Shown one piece after another: positions 55,698 through 64,000 of a DNA stretch of 64,000 nucleotides; the stretch's first letter is position 1; each line of letters starts with the position of its first letter. Source of the stretch: Pristimantibacillus sp052113225 (lineage in GTDB: Bacteria > Bacillota > Bacilli > Paenibacillales > Paenibacillaceae); the NCBI RefSeq assembly GCF_052113225.1, contig NZ_JBFRCT010000006.1, positions 62,001 to 126,000 on the forward strand, in the 5' to 3' direction. A program made the position numbers and the translations under genes. The notes under the pieces were generated by a model. The model had not been told where the DNA came from and did not search any database. It worked only from the letters and a program-made list of their open reading frames with translations.

Positions 55698-56666
55698 ATG
55701 AGTACAATTCGGATTGGATTTATTGGCACAGGAGGTATTGCCGGCTGGCATGCGAAACAGCTGCTGGAGCTCCCTGAAGTTCAGATTACGGCGCTTGCGG
55801 ATACAAGCGAAAGCAACCGCCTTGCTTTTGTAGAGAAATTTGGTTTGCAGGATGCCACGTTGTTCTCCGACTATGAGGATATGTTGGAAGAAGGGGAGCT
55901 TGATGCCGTTGTCATCTGTTCGCCGCATACTCTTCATTTCAGACAAGCTTATGATGTGTTGGATCATAATTTGCATGTTCTGATTGAAAAGCCGATGACC
56001 TGCTCATCGGAGGAAGCTGAGCAGCTGATTCAGAAAGCTAAGCAGTCGGAGAAAGTGATGCAGGTATCGTACCAGCGGCATTTTCAGCCAGAGTTTTTGT
56101 ACATCCGGGATGCGATCCAAAGTGGAGTGATCGGGAAGGTTACTTCCGTAACGGCATCGCTGTTCCAAGAGTGGTACCAGCTTACAACCGATACTTGGCG
56201 GCAGATTCCGTCGTTATCCGGCGGCGGGTTCCTGATGGATTCGGGAAGCCATATTATCGACGTGCTGCTATGGACAACCGGGCTGACTCCTGAGGACGTT
56301 CAATCGCGGATTAATAGCCATGGCGCTCCGGTTGAGATTGATTCCTTTACTTCGATCAAGTTTGAGGAAGGTGCTATTGCTAGTTTGAATTTCGTTGGGT
56401 ATGCGCCTGGATGGCATGAGACGTTTGCCTTCTGCGGAGAGGAAGGCGGGATCTTCTACGACAATGGTACGATCACACTCCGTCGTATGGGCAAAGAAAC
56501 CATCGTGCCAGAGCTGCCCGAACCCGTCACCAACCAAGATAAAAGCTTCATCGACGCCATCCTCGGCCGTCATGAAGTACTCGTTCCTGGCGAGTTCGCA
56601 CTCAAAGTGGTGCGCCTCAGCGAAATGATCTATCAAGCAGCCGGTTATGAGCCGCTGAAGAGATAA
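55698..56666 (+). CDS. Gfo/Idh/MocA-family oxidoreductase
   Basis: 322 residues, NAD(P)-dependent sugar or inositol dehydrogenase type. Rossmann motif GFIGTGGIAGWH near residue 7, catalytic EKPMTCS block near 97, second domain with SGGGFLMDSGSHIIDVLLW. ATG 55698 after GGGAGG. First of three enzyme genes for sugar acids; a terminator separates it from the next. Confidence 0.9.
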   Translation: MSTIRIGFIGTGGIAGWHAKQLLELPEVQITALADTSESNRLAFVEKFGLQDATLFSDYEDMLEEGELDAVVICSPHTLHFRQAYDVLDHNLHVLIEKPMTCSSEEAEQLIQKAKQSEKVMQVSYQRHFQPEFLYIRDAIQSGVIGKVTSVTASLFQEWYQLTTDTWRQIPSLSGGGFLMDSGSHIIDVLLWTTGLTPEDVQSRINSHGAPVEIDSFTSIKFEEGAIASLNFVGYAPGWHETFAFCGEEGGIFYDNGTITLRRMGKETIVPELPEPVTNQDKSFIDAILGRHEVLVPGEFALKVVRLSEMIYQAAGYEPLKR

Positions 56667-56669
56667 ATG

Positions 56670-56713
56670 AAATGGGCTGGAGCAAAGGAAGACCTTTGCG
56701 CCAGCCCATTTTT
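56670..56713 (+). terminator. Terminator between oxidoreductase and dehydratase genes
   Basis: AAATGGGCTGG and CCAGCCCATTT enclose an inner GCAAAGG/CCTTTGC; TTTTTC follows. Confidence 0.85.
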
Positions 56714-56854
56714 CTTGCGTGTCTTGGAAAGCGCGTAAACATAGCTGGAGCGAAAGAAGCCAATATTGCGACAGAAAGTTTAAATATGTCTCATTTAGAG
56801 TGCTTGTGAACGGGCTTAGAATGGTAGGAAGCACGACATGAGGAGGGCAATAGG

Positions 56855-58078
56855 ATGGCAAAAATTACAGGAATCAAATGTATTCGTACCCGCAAAAATG
56901 GGGCTTGGACCATCGTCAAAGTCATGACGGACCAGGACGGACTTTATGGGCTTGGCTCTGCATCGGATGTGTATAACCCGGAAGCGGTCGTGCAGATTAT
57001 TGAGCAATTGCTTGCCCCTCTGTTAATCGGCAAAGAAGCCGCTAATATAGAGGATTTGTGGCAGACGATGTATATGAGTGGATATTGGAGAAACGGCGCT
57101 TTGCTTCATACGGCGATTGGCGGTATTGATATGGCGCTGTGGGATATAAAAGGAAAAGAAGCCGGCCTGCCGGTCTATCAGCTGCTTGGCGGTGCATGCC
57201 GGGCAGCGGTTCCATGCTATGGCCATGCGGGAGGGAAGGATATTGGCGAGCTGAAGGAAGATGTACACAAGTTCATCGAAGAGGGGTATACCGTAATCCG
57301 TGTTCAAATGGGAGGTTACGGAGGCGGCGGCTTTATCGATCGGGATAAGGCGAATCTTCCTCAGCAGGCATGGGGCAGCGGTCCGGTATTCGACGAGCAG
57401 TCTTATTTGAACGCGATCCCGAATATGTTCGAGCAGCTAAGGAATGAGTTTGGGATGAACGTTCAGTTTACCCATGATGTGCATGAGCATCTATCACCTG
57501 TTAATGCCATTCAGCTAGCCAAGCGGGTTGAGCCGTATAGTCTGTTCTTCCTTGAGGATGCGTTAGCACCAGAACAGATCGGATGGTATCGCCATTTGCG
57601 GCAGCAAAGCGCAACACCTCAAGCTGTCGGCGAGTTATTCGTCAATCCACAGGAATGGATACAGCTGATCAAGGAGCAGCTGATTGATTTTATTCGCGTA
57701 CGTGTCTCGAAGGCAGGAGGGATAAGTGCCTGCCGTAAAATTGCTGCCTTAGGAGAAGCGTTTGGCGTTCGAACCGCATGGCAGGAAGGCGGGGAAAATG
57801 ACCCTGTCAACCAAGCGGCGGCTGTGCACCTCGATATGGCGATTTGGAATTTTGGCATTCAGGAAGTAAACCATTTCCGGCCGGAGGAGCAGGATGCTTT
57901 CGCGGGGCACATTGAGCGGAAAGGCGGGTACCTTTATCCGTCAAAAAAGCCGGGACTTGGCATTGAACTAGATGAGCTGAAAGCGCAGCAGCTGCTTGGA
58001 GAAGGCTGGAGCCGATCGGTTTATTTTAATCCCTATCAGCTTGACCGCAAGGCAGATGGTACGTTGGTTCGCCCATAA
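56855..58078 (+). CDS. ManD-like sugar-acid dehydratase (enolase superfamily)
   Basis: 407 residues. TIM-barrel enolase-type enzyme; metal ligands D208, E234 and E260, with H210 as in the ManD/RspA family (HDVHEH, FLEDALAPE, VGELF). The usual family dehydrates D-mannonate or D-gluconate to a 2-keto-3-deoxy acid. Near the C-terminus, RTAWQEGGENDPVNQ departs from the common RTGxHGxTDxSP block, so specificity may differ. ATG 56855 after GAGGAGGG. Coupled to the epimerase-type gene 28 bases downstream. Confidence 0.86.
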   Translation: MAKITGIKCIRTRKNGAWTIVKVMTDQDGLYGLGSASDVYNPEAVVQIIEQLLAPLLIGKEAANIEDLWQTMYMSGYWRNGALLHTAIGGIDMALWDIKGKEAGLPVYQLLGGACRAAVPCYGHAGGKDIGELKEDVHKFIEEGYTVIRVQMGGYGGGGFIDRDKANLPQQAWGSGPVFDEQSYLNAIPNMFEQLRNEFGMNVQFTHDVHEHLSPVNAIQLAKRVEPYSLFFLEDALAPEQIGWYRHLRQQSATPQAVGELFVNPQEWIQLIKEQLIDFIRVRVSKAGGISACRKIAALGEAFGVRTAWQEGGENDPVNQAAAVHLDMAIWNFGIQEVNHFRPEEQDAFAGHIERKGGYLYPSKKPGLGIELDELKAQQLLGEGWSRSVYFNPYQLDRKADGTLVRP

Positions 58079-58106
58079 CAATATGAGATAATAGGAGTGT
58101 AATCGC

Positions 58107-58946
58107 ATGAAGACAATTGTAGTGACAGGCGGCAGCGGCAAGCTGGGCACGGCACTTATTAAGGAGCTCCTGCAAGAGGGTTATGCTGTTACCTCGCTTG
58201 ATACACAGCGTTCGAATGAATTAAAGTGCAGGCAGATCAAAGTGGATCTGAATGATTTCGGGCAGGTCGTATCTGCCCTTCACGGGGCTGACGCGGTTAT
58301 CCATTTGGCAGCCATTCCAGCTCCGCTTGGCCATACGTACCCGTATATTTTCGCTAATAATGTGGTGTCCAGCTATCATATTCTCGAGGCAGCATCGCTT
58401 CTCGGCATTCGTAAAGTAGTAGTTGGCTCCAGTGAATCCTCCTATGGCTTTGCTTGGGCACCAACACCGTTCTCGCCGGACTATTTACCAGTTGATGAGG
58501 AGCATCCGCAGCAGCCACAGGAGTGTTATGGGTTATCTAAAGTTGTAAATGAACTTACGGCTTCCATGTTCGATCGGCGCAATGGGATGCAGATTATCTC
58601 CCTCCGTTTCTCGATGATTACCAAGCCAGAGGATTATAAGCATCTTGCAGCTAGACCACCGGAGGCCTTCAAAAATATTATGTGGAGCTATATCGACATC
58701 CGGGATGCCGTCAGCGCTTGTATGGCTTCGCTTAAGGTTGAGGATCGAGGCGCGATCTGCCTCAATATTACAAGCAGCGATACGCTTAGTGATCTCCGCA
58801 CAGAGCAGCTCATTGAGCAGTTCTACCCCGATGTGAAGGATTTACGTGACGCCTTCCCGGAACGGACCGCTCTTGTAAGTAACATGGAGGCTCAACGGGT
58901 GCTCAGCTGGAAGCCGCAGCATTCTTGGGCGGATACGATAAATTAA
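58107..58946 (+). CDS. NAD-dependent epimerase/dehydratase (extended SDR, uronate-dehydrogenase-like)
   Basis: 279 residues. Rossmann TGGSGKLG at 7-14, catalytic YxxxK at Y141/K145 (YGLSK), SSESSYGF as active Ser region. Size and GSSESSYGFAW resemble uronate dehydrogenases, which oxidise glucuronate or galacturonate before dehydration, a fit with the dehydratase upstream (inference). ATG 58107 after AGGAGTG. Confidence 0.82.
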   Translation: MKTIVVTGGSGKLGTALIKELLQEGYAVTSLDTQRSNELKCRQIKVDLNDFGQVVSALHGADAVIHLAAIPAPLGHTYPYIFANNVVSSYHILEAASLLGIRKVVVGSSESSYGFAWAPTPFSPDYLPVDEEHPQQPQECYGLSKVVNELTASMFDRRNGMQIISLRFSMITKPEDYKHLAARPPEAFKNIMWSYIDIRDAVSACMASLKVEDRGAICLNITSSDTLSDLRTEQLIEQFYPDVKDLRDAFPERTALVSNMEAQRVLSWKPQHSWADTIN

Positions 58947-58950
58947 ACTT

Positions 58951-58990
58951 AAGCCAGGACTTCTCTCTTAAGCAGAGGTCCTGGCTTTAT
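58951..58990 (+). terminator. Terminator after SDR gene
   Basis: AAGCCAGGAC and GTCCTGGCTT with inner CTCT/AGAG pairs, then TTATT. Confidence 0.8.
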
Positions 58991-59099
58991 TGTCATGATC
59001 TCTCATTTGTAAGGTTTTTCTAATTAATAGAGCCCATTATAATAGAATCATTAGCAACTTTCTCTTCATACTTCATTGGATTGTGAGAGGAGTTTTGAG

Positions 59100-61691
59100 A
59101 TGAAAAAGGTTTATAAAGGTGCAAAAACGAGAGAAATCTCTTTCCCCCTTGGTGGGATTGGCAGCGGCAGCATCGGGCTTTCCGGCAATGGGAGGCTGAT
59201 TGATTGGGAGATTTTTAATCGGCCGAATAAAAAGAGCTTTAATGGCTTTAGTCATTTTGCTATTAAAGCGGAGCAAGAAGGACGTCTATTAGACGCCAGG
59301 ATTCTGAATGGGGATTTGCAGGCACCATACATAGGAGAGCACATCAGGGGAGGTCCGTGGTACAGCGGATATGGCTTTGGACCAGAAAGCCAGACGATGG
59401 CTGGCATGCCGCATTTTAGAGAGACCGAATTCAGGGGAGAATTTCCTTTGGCAGGAATGACGTTCGCAGACCCTTCGTTTCCCGGACGGGTGGAACTGCT
59501 GGCCTTTAATCCCTTTATCCCTCTTAATGATCAGGATTCGAGTATTCCTGCTGCTTTCTTCGAATGGGAGATCGAAAATACCAGTAAGGAGCCCATTACC
59601 TATACGATCGGTTTGTCGGTAGGGAACCCAATTCCTACGGAGAGGGTCATCCATCGATATCAAGAATCGGTGAGTGAGACGGGTCACAAAATACATACGC
59701 TGGGACTTTCCTCCAAGCAATACGGAGAGGATTATCCGCAGTATGGTGATATATGTATTGCTACGGATGCGGATGAAGTTAGTCATCAAGATTTCTGGTA
59801 TCGCGGTGGATGGTGCGATGCGCTGGAAATGTATTGGCATGATTTTGCGAAGCCTGGACCACTGAATAATAGAACATATACCGAAGAGATGCCGCCTAGC
59901 GAGAGACATAAGGATACGGCTACACTTGCTGCACATTTTACCCTGAATCCTGGCGAGAAAGGGAAGGTCAGGTTTACGATCAGCTGGAGCTTCCCGAATA
60001 TGGTCAATTTTTGGAATCCGCAAGTGGACGGGTCTAACAGTTGGAGACATTACTATGCTTCGTTATTCAAAAATGCTGAGGCAAGCGGAAAATATGCGTT
60101 AGAGCACTGGGATCGCCTTCTTGAAGAAACATTAACCTTTAAAGAGGCACTGTTTTCTTCCACTATACCCGAGGTCGTCAAGGAAGCTATATCTGCTAAT
60201 TTATCCGTGCTAAAGTCAGCGACCTGCTTGCGATTGACGGATGGCTCCTTTTATGGATTCGAGGGGGTGACGGAAGATACCGGCTCCTGTGAAGGCTCTT
60301 GTACGCATGTGTGGAACTACGCCTATGCGCTGCCGTTTCTGTTTCCAAAGCTGGAAAGAAGCATGCGTGATCTCGATTTTCGCTATAACAGCCGCCCAGA
60401 TGGCCGTATGACATTTCGACTCATGCTGCCCGTTGGCCGGGAACAACAGCACTATCATGCTTGTGCGGATGGTCAATTCGGCGGCGTTATTAAAGCGTAT
60501 CGGGATTGGAAAATATCCGGCGATACAGAGTGGTTAATGTCGAATTGGTCTACGATAAGGAACTCCATTGAATATGCGTGGGCAGATACGAACGTTGATC
60601 AATGGGATCCTTTGAAAAAAGGGGTTTTGGAGGGGAGACAGCACCATACCCTTGATATGGAGCTCTATGGACCTAACTCCTGGTTGACTGGATTTTATCT
60701 CGCAGCACTGAAGGCGGGTTTCGAGATGGCTTCCTTCTTAGGGGAATTGGACACAGCTGAAACCTATAATCGAATGTTTAATAAGGGAAAAGAATGGGCA
60801 GATCAGCATCTGTTTAACGGTTCGTATTATGCACAGCGAGTGGATTTATCCGATCAAACGCTTCTTACGCAATTCGGGAGCGAAGCTGTACAAGGCTATT
60901 GGAATGAAGAGCTGGAGGAAATCAAATACCAGATCGCAGGCGGCTGCGTGATCGACCAGGTTATCGCTCAGTGGCATGCCAACTTATGTGGGCTTGGAGA
61001 GATTTTCGATAAGGCACAAACCCGCACGGCGTTGCAATCGTTATATCGGCATAATTTTAAATCAAGCATGAGAAATGAAGCTAACACATGGCGGTTATAC
61101 TCTCTGAATGATGAAGCAGGTCTCGTTATTTGTACATGGCCGGAGGGAACCAGCAAGCCCTCGATCCCGCTGACCTATAACTCGGAGACGATGACAGGCT
61201 TTGAATATCAAGCGGCCTCGCATATGATTCAAGAGGGTCTTGTTGAAGAAGGCCTTTCAATTGTATCAGCGATTCGAGATCGTTATGACGGGGAGAAACG
61301 TAACCCTTGGAATGAGATCGAATGCGGCAGCAACTATGCGCGGTCCATGGCGAGCTACTCGTTGCTCCATGCTTTTAGCGGATTTGAATTCGATATGGTC
61401 CAAGGGATGATCGGCTTTCAACCCGTTCAAATGATGGAAGGCGAGTATCGGACCTTCTGGTCGCTCGACCAGGGCTGGGGCATATTCGAGATGTCAGCAG
61501 ACAGTTTGAGCGTAAAGGTATTAGCTGGCAAGCTGAATCTAAAAGCGCTTAAGCTAGCTGTGTCCGAAATCAATCATATTTATATCGGTGATGAAGAGAT
61601 AGGCTTCACAATCTCTGAAAACACCGTGCATTTTCAAAACGAAGTGATTCTTCAAGCGCAGCAGTCTGTCGTCCTGAAACTAGTTCATTAA
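59100..61691 (+). CDS. GH116-family glycosidase (glucosylceramidase/DUF608 type)
   Basis: 863 residues, cytoplasmic (no signal). N-terminal beta domain with FPLGGIGSGSIGLSGNGRL, then an (alpha/alpha)6 catalytic domain with the family blocks CTHVWNYAYALPFLFP, HHTLDMELYGPNSWLTGFYLAALKA (first 12 residues most telling) and IECGSNYARSMASYSLL. Members act on beta-glucosides or beta-xylosides. ATG 59100 after GAGGAG. A TATAAT at 59038-59043 may be its -10 box. Confidence 0.87.
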   Translation: MKKVYKGAKTREISFPLGGIGSGSIGLSGNGRLIDWEIFNRPNKKSFNGFSHFAIKAEQEGRLLDARILNGDLQAPYIGEHIRGGPWYSGYGFGPESQTMAGMPHFRETEFRGEFPLAGMTFADPSFPGRVELLAFNPFIPLNDQDSSIPAAFFEWEIENTSKEPITYTIGLSVGNPIPTERVIHRYQESVSETGHKIHTLGLSSKQYGEDYPQYGDICIATDADEVSHQDFWYRGGWCDALEMYWHDFAKPGPLNNRTYTEEMPPSERHKDTATLAAHFTLNPGEKGKVRFTISWSFPNMVNFWNPQVDGSNSWRHYYASLFKNAEASGKYALEHWDRLLEETLTFKEALFSSTIPEVVKEAISANLSVLKSATCLRLTDGSFYGFEGVTEDTGSCEGSCTHVWNYAYALPFLFPKLERSMRDLDFRYNSRPDGRMTFRLMLPVGREQQHYHACADGQFGGVIKAYRDWKISGDTEWLMSNWSTIRNSIEYAWADTNVDQWDPLKKGVLEGRQHHTLDMELYGPNSWLTGFYLAALKAGFEMASFLGELDTAETYNRMFNKGKEWADQHLFNGSYYAQRVDLSDQTLLTQFGSEAVQGYWNEELEEIKYQIAGGCVIDQVIAQWHANLCGLGEIFDKAQTRTALQSLYRHNFKSSMRNEANTWRLYSLNDEAGLVICTWPEGTSKPSIPLTYNSETMTGFEYQAASHMIQEGLVEEGLSIVSAIRDRYDGEKRNPWNEIECGSNYARSMASYSLLHAFSGFEFDMVQGMIGFQPVQMMEGEYRTFWSLDQGWGIFEMSADSLSVKVLAGKLNLKALKLAVSEINHIYIGDEEIGFTISENTVHFQNEVILQAQQSVVLKLVH

Positions 61692-61699
61692 TTGATTAA

Positions 61700-61743
61700 A
61701 AAGCCCTGATCATCATCAAGATATCTTGATGGATCAGGGCTTT
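61700..61743. terminator. Bidirectional terminator
   Basis: AAAGCCCTGATC and GATCAGGGCTTT enclose an inner CATCAAGAT/ATCTTGATG stem. Serves the GH116 gene and the convergent ABC unit. Confidence 0.85.
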
Positions 61744-61748
61744 CGTCT

Positions 61749-62618
61749 TTATCCTTTAATCGAACCAATCATAACCCCTTTAACAAAATGCCGCTGCACA
61801 AAAGGATACATGATCCAGACAGGCAGGCTGGAGACGATAATAATCGCATATTTGATGCTCTCGGCCAGCAGGATCTTATCTTCCAGTCCGACAGTGCCGT
61901 CCGCAGCAGCAGATTGGCTGAACATCAATATTTCACGTAAAACAAGCTGAAGCGGGTAATGCGACTCGTCGCGCATATAAATAAGCGCGTTAAAAAACGA
62001 ATTCCAATGTGCTACTGCATAGAACAAAATCATTACGGCCAATATTGGCTTTGACAGCGGCAAAATAATATTCAGCAGCAGCCGCCAATTCGAGCAGCCA
62101 TCGATATGGGCTGCCTCCTGGATCTCCCAAGGTATGCTCGATTGAAAATAAGTTCTCATCACGATCAGATTGTAGGTAGAGATCGCACCGGGAACGATAA
62201 GGGACCACATCGTATCGACCATCCCCAGATCCTTGACCAGCAGATAAGTTGGAATAAGGCCACCGCTGAAAAACATCGTAAGTGTGATGAACAGCATCAA
62301 TATTTTTCGTCCGGGAAGATCGGGCCTCGACAGCGGATACGCCGCCAAGATGGTCATGATGATATTAATAACGGTGCCAACTACCGTATACACGATCGTA
62401 TTCCGATATCCGAGCCACACTTCTTTGTTATGGAAAATTTCCGTATAAGCCTCAGCCGTAACGCTCTTTGGCAGCAGCCATACTTCACCGCTTAGCACCC
62501 TCGCTGGATCGCTGACCGAAGCGCTGACCACAAATAGCAGGGGATAAAGCACAATGACGATAATTATCGCGGCTAATGCACAGACAACTACGTTAAATAA
62601 CCGCTCCCCCCTTACCAT
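61749..62618 (-). CDS. Sugar ABC transporter permease (LplC/YtcP type)
   Basis: 289 residues, six helices, EAA loop EAAHIDGCSNWRLLLNIILPLSKP, C-terminal HFVKGVMIGSIKG. The start ATG overlaps the stop of the other permease gene, so translation is coupled. Third such permease in the window. Confidence 0.9.
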   Translation of the reverse strand: MVRGERLFNVVVCALAAIIIVIVLYPLLFVVSASVSDPARVLSGEVWLLPKSVTAEAYTEIFHNKEVWLGYRNTIVYTVVGTVINIIMTILAAYPLSRPDLPGRKILMLFITLTMFFSGGLIPTYLLVKDLGMVDTMWSLIVPGAISTYNLIVMRTYFQSSIPWEIQEAAHIDGCSNWRLLLNIILPLSKPILAVMILFYAVAHWNSFFNALIYMRDESHYPLQLVLREILMFSQSAAADGTVGLEDKILLAESIKYAIIIVSSLPVWIMYPFVQRHFVKGVMIGSIKG

Positions 62619-63577
62619 AAACTCGTCTCCGACAGCTTGCGTGCCAAACGATTGACCACCAGCAGCAGCACCAAATTAATGACCGAATTAAATAGTCCAA
62701 TCGCGGCCGTATAGCTGTACTCCCCTTTGAGAATGCCCGTTGTATAGACAAACGTAGAGATGACATCGCTTTTTTCAATATTTAAGCTGTTTTGCATGAG
62801 CAGCACCTTCTCAAAGCCAATATTCATGAAATGGCCGATATCAAGAATAAGCAAAATCACAATGACCGGAACGATGCCAGGCAAGGAAATATGCCAAATG
62901 CGCCGCATCCGGGAAGCCCCATCCATCTTGGCAGCCTCATACAGCTGAGGATTGATGCCGATTAGGGCTGCAATATACATGATCGACTGCCAACCCATGT
63001 TCTGCCAAATATTCGAGCTGATGAAGATGGGCTTGAACCAGGAGGCTTCCTCAAGAAAGCGGATTGGCGTGCCTCCAAAAGCCTCGATCAGCCCATTGAC
63101 AGGGCCACTCTTGGGAGACAGCAGCAATTGCAGCATGCCGACAATAACAACAACCGAAATAAAATGTGGAAGGTACGTAATATTTTGCAGCCATTTGCTG
63201 AAGCCTTTGCTTGGAAGCTCTTGAATAATGAGTGCCAGCAATATCGGAATCGGAAAGGCAATCAGCAGTGAGAATAGATTAATAGAAACGGTATTCCACA
63301 GCAGCCTCCAGAAATAATACGAATCAAAAAACCGCGTAAAATGCTCAAAACCTACCCAACTGCTGCCCGCAATTCCCTTTGCCGGGTTGAAGTCTTTAAA
63401 GGCGATTTGGAGCCCATATAACGGTCCGTATTGAAAAATGAAATACCAGACGATAGGCAGAAGAAGCATTAAGTAAAGGTCATATCGTCTGGCGATCTGT
63501 TTAAACAGCCGGGAGCCGCGTATGACGCGGCTGCGGGAAGAAACGATGGTCGGATTTTTAGTCTGCGCCGAATTCAT
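62612..63577 (-). CDS. Sugar ABC transporter permease (LplB type)
   Basis: 321 residues. Charged N-terminal tail of about 30 residues, then six helices beginning DLYLMLLLPIVWYFIFQY, EAA-like loop EAAKMDGASRMRRIWHISLPG. ATG 63577 after GAGGAGGG. Only 19 bases follow the stop of the binding-protein gene upstream. Confidence 0.9.
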   Translation of the reverse strand: MNSAQTKNPTIVSSRSRVIRGSRLFKQIARRYDLYLMLLLPIVWYFIFQYGPLYGLQIAFKDFNPAKGIAGSSWVGFEHFTRFFDSYYFWRLLWNTVSINLFSLLIAFPIPILLALIIQELPSKGFSKWLQNITYLPHFISVVVIVGMLQLLLSPKSGPVNGLIEAFGGTPIRFLEEASWFKPIFISSNIWQNMGWQSIMYIAALIGINPQLYEAAKMDGASRMRRIWHISLPGIVPVIVILLILDIGHFMNIGFEKVLLMQNSLNIEKSDVISTFVYTTGILKGEYSYTAAIGLFNSVINLVLLLVVNRLARKLSETSLW

Positions 63578-63596
63578 AAGCGCCCTCCTCGGTTAA

Positions 63597-64000
63597 TTAC
63601 TTGATTTTATCATAAGCATCCTGGTACAGCTTCTCAAGCTCGTCAATTTTCAGCTTCTTGAGAGTAGACTGGAAATCATCCCACTTATCAAAGCTGAGTG
63701 CACCAGTAATGAATTTGGAACTCTGCTCTTCGTAATACTTATCGATGTCGTTGCGAAGCACATCTACTTTCTTTGCGGTTTCCTCGTCAAACATCGGAGC
63801 TGCGTAGCGGACTTTTGGCATGTAAGGATCCAGCTTCGTTTGAGCCTCTTGTACTTGAGGAGGATTAATAAAGGAAGCTACCTTCTCGCTGATTAGGTGA
63901 GGAGCTCCCCCACCGGCATAAGGTGTGATTTTCCCTTGATTTCCTGTGTTCAAAAACTCCTCCGTATAATACGGAACGCCGTCCTTCAGCTCGTAATGTT
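63597..64000 (-). CDS. Sugar-binding protein, C-terminal part (gene continues past window end)
   Basis: The frame is open to base 64000; about 134 residues of the C-terminus are visible (ending KLYQDAYDKIK). The position just before two permease genes and the FITGALSFDKWDDFQSTLKKLKIDELEKLYQ-type helical end fit a large extracellular binding protein of the LplA type; FITGALSFDKWDDF is the clearest part. The signal and lipobox lie outside the window. Confidence 0.8.
   Translation of the reverse strand, partial: HYELKDGVPYYTEEFLNTGNQGKITPYAGGGAPHLISEKVASFINPPQVQEAQTKLDPYMPKVRYAAPMFDEETAKKVDVLRNDIDKYYEEQSSKFITGALSFDKWDDFQSTLKKLKIDELEKLYQDAYDKIK

Noticed and set aside
59289..60050. Minus-strand frame of 253 codons
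   Set aside because: Antisense to the conserved N-terminal part of the GH116 gene.

Overview
The window looks like chromosomal DNA of a Paenibacillus-type Firmicute (inference). The signs are many GntR/YesN/YesM-style sugar regulators, paired LplB/LplC-type permeases with large lipoprotein binding proteins, an S-layer (SLH) anchored wall enzyme, strong AGGAGG-type ribosome binding sites and LacI/CcpA-type operators. Nearly everything is carbohydrate scavenging. No rRNA, tRNA, CRISPR array, prophage or intact insertion sequence was seen.

Layout. 1-3051: the end of an alpha-L-rhamnosidase (GH78), a decayed scrap of a GH127 beta-L-arabinofuranosidase, and a secreted GH43 enzyme. 3229-11935: an uptake operon made of a YesN-type response regulator, a YesM-type kinase, a binding protein, two permeases and a second, closely related binding protein. 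12133-14310: alpha-glucan phosphorylase, followed by a 41-residue membrane peptide. 14822-18651: a MocR-type regulator divergent from an aldo/keto reductase, then an intracellular GH43. 18864-20139: three small genes of unclear role, including an HPr-like protein without the active histidine. 20312-28107: a response regulator, a kinase and a binding protein, with a convergent GH38 alpha-mannosidase lying between regulator and kinase. 28270-33744: a DUF4362 lipoprotein and a strikingly G+C-rich SWIM/SNF2 gene pair. 34154-36280: a WYL regulator divergent from an oxidoreductase. 36507-41714: a two-component system plus an ABC-2 exporter, laid out like the linearmycin-resistance (Lnr) module of Bacillus. 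42221-45410: housekeeping-like and small genes. 45654-45911: a long fold-back element. 46004-61691: a second uptake system, a 1984-residue SLH protein with two pectate-lyase-like domains, three sugar-acid/NAD enzymes and a GH116 glycosidase. 61749-64000: a third, convergent ABC uptake system, cut by the window end.

How they work together (inference): wall-bound and secreted enzymes trim plant-type glycans, three CUT1-like transporters bring in oligosaccharides, membrane kinases sense them and switch on AraC-type regulators, and intracellular GH43, GH38, GH116 and a ManD-like dehydratase with partner dehydrogenases finish the breakdown. Positions most worth a second look are the fold-back element at 45654-45911, the 20-bp phased direct repeats at 1378-1408 that recur before operon genes, the split regulator/kinase pair around the mannosidase, and the locus at 46004-61691.
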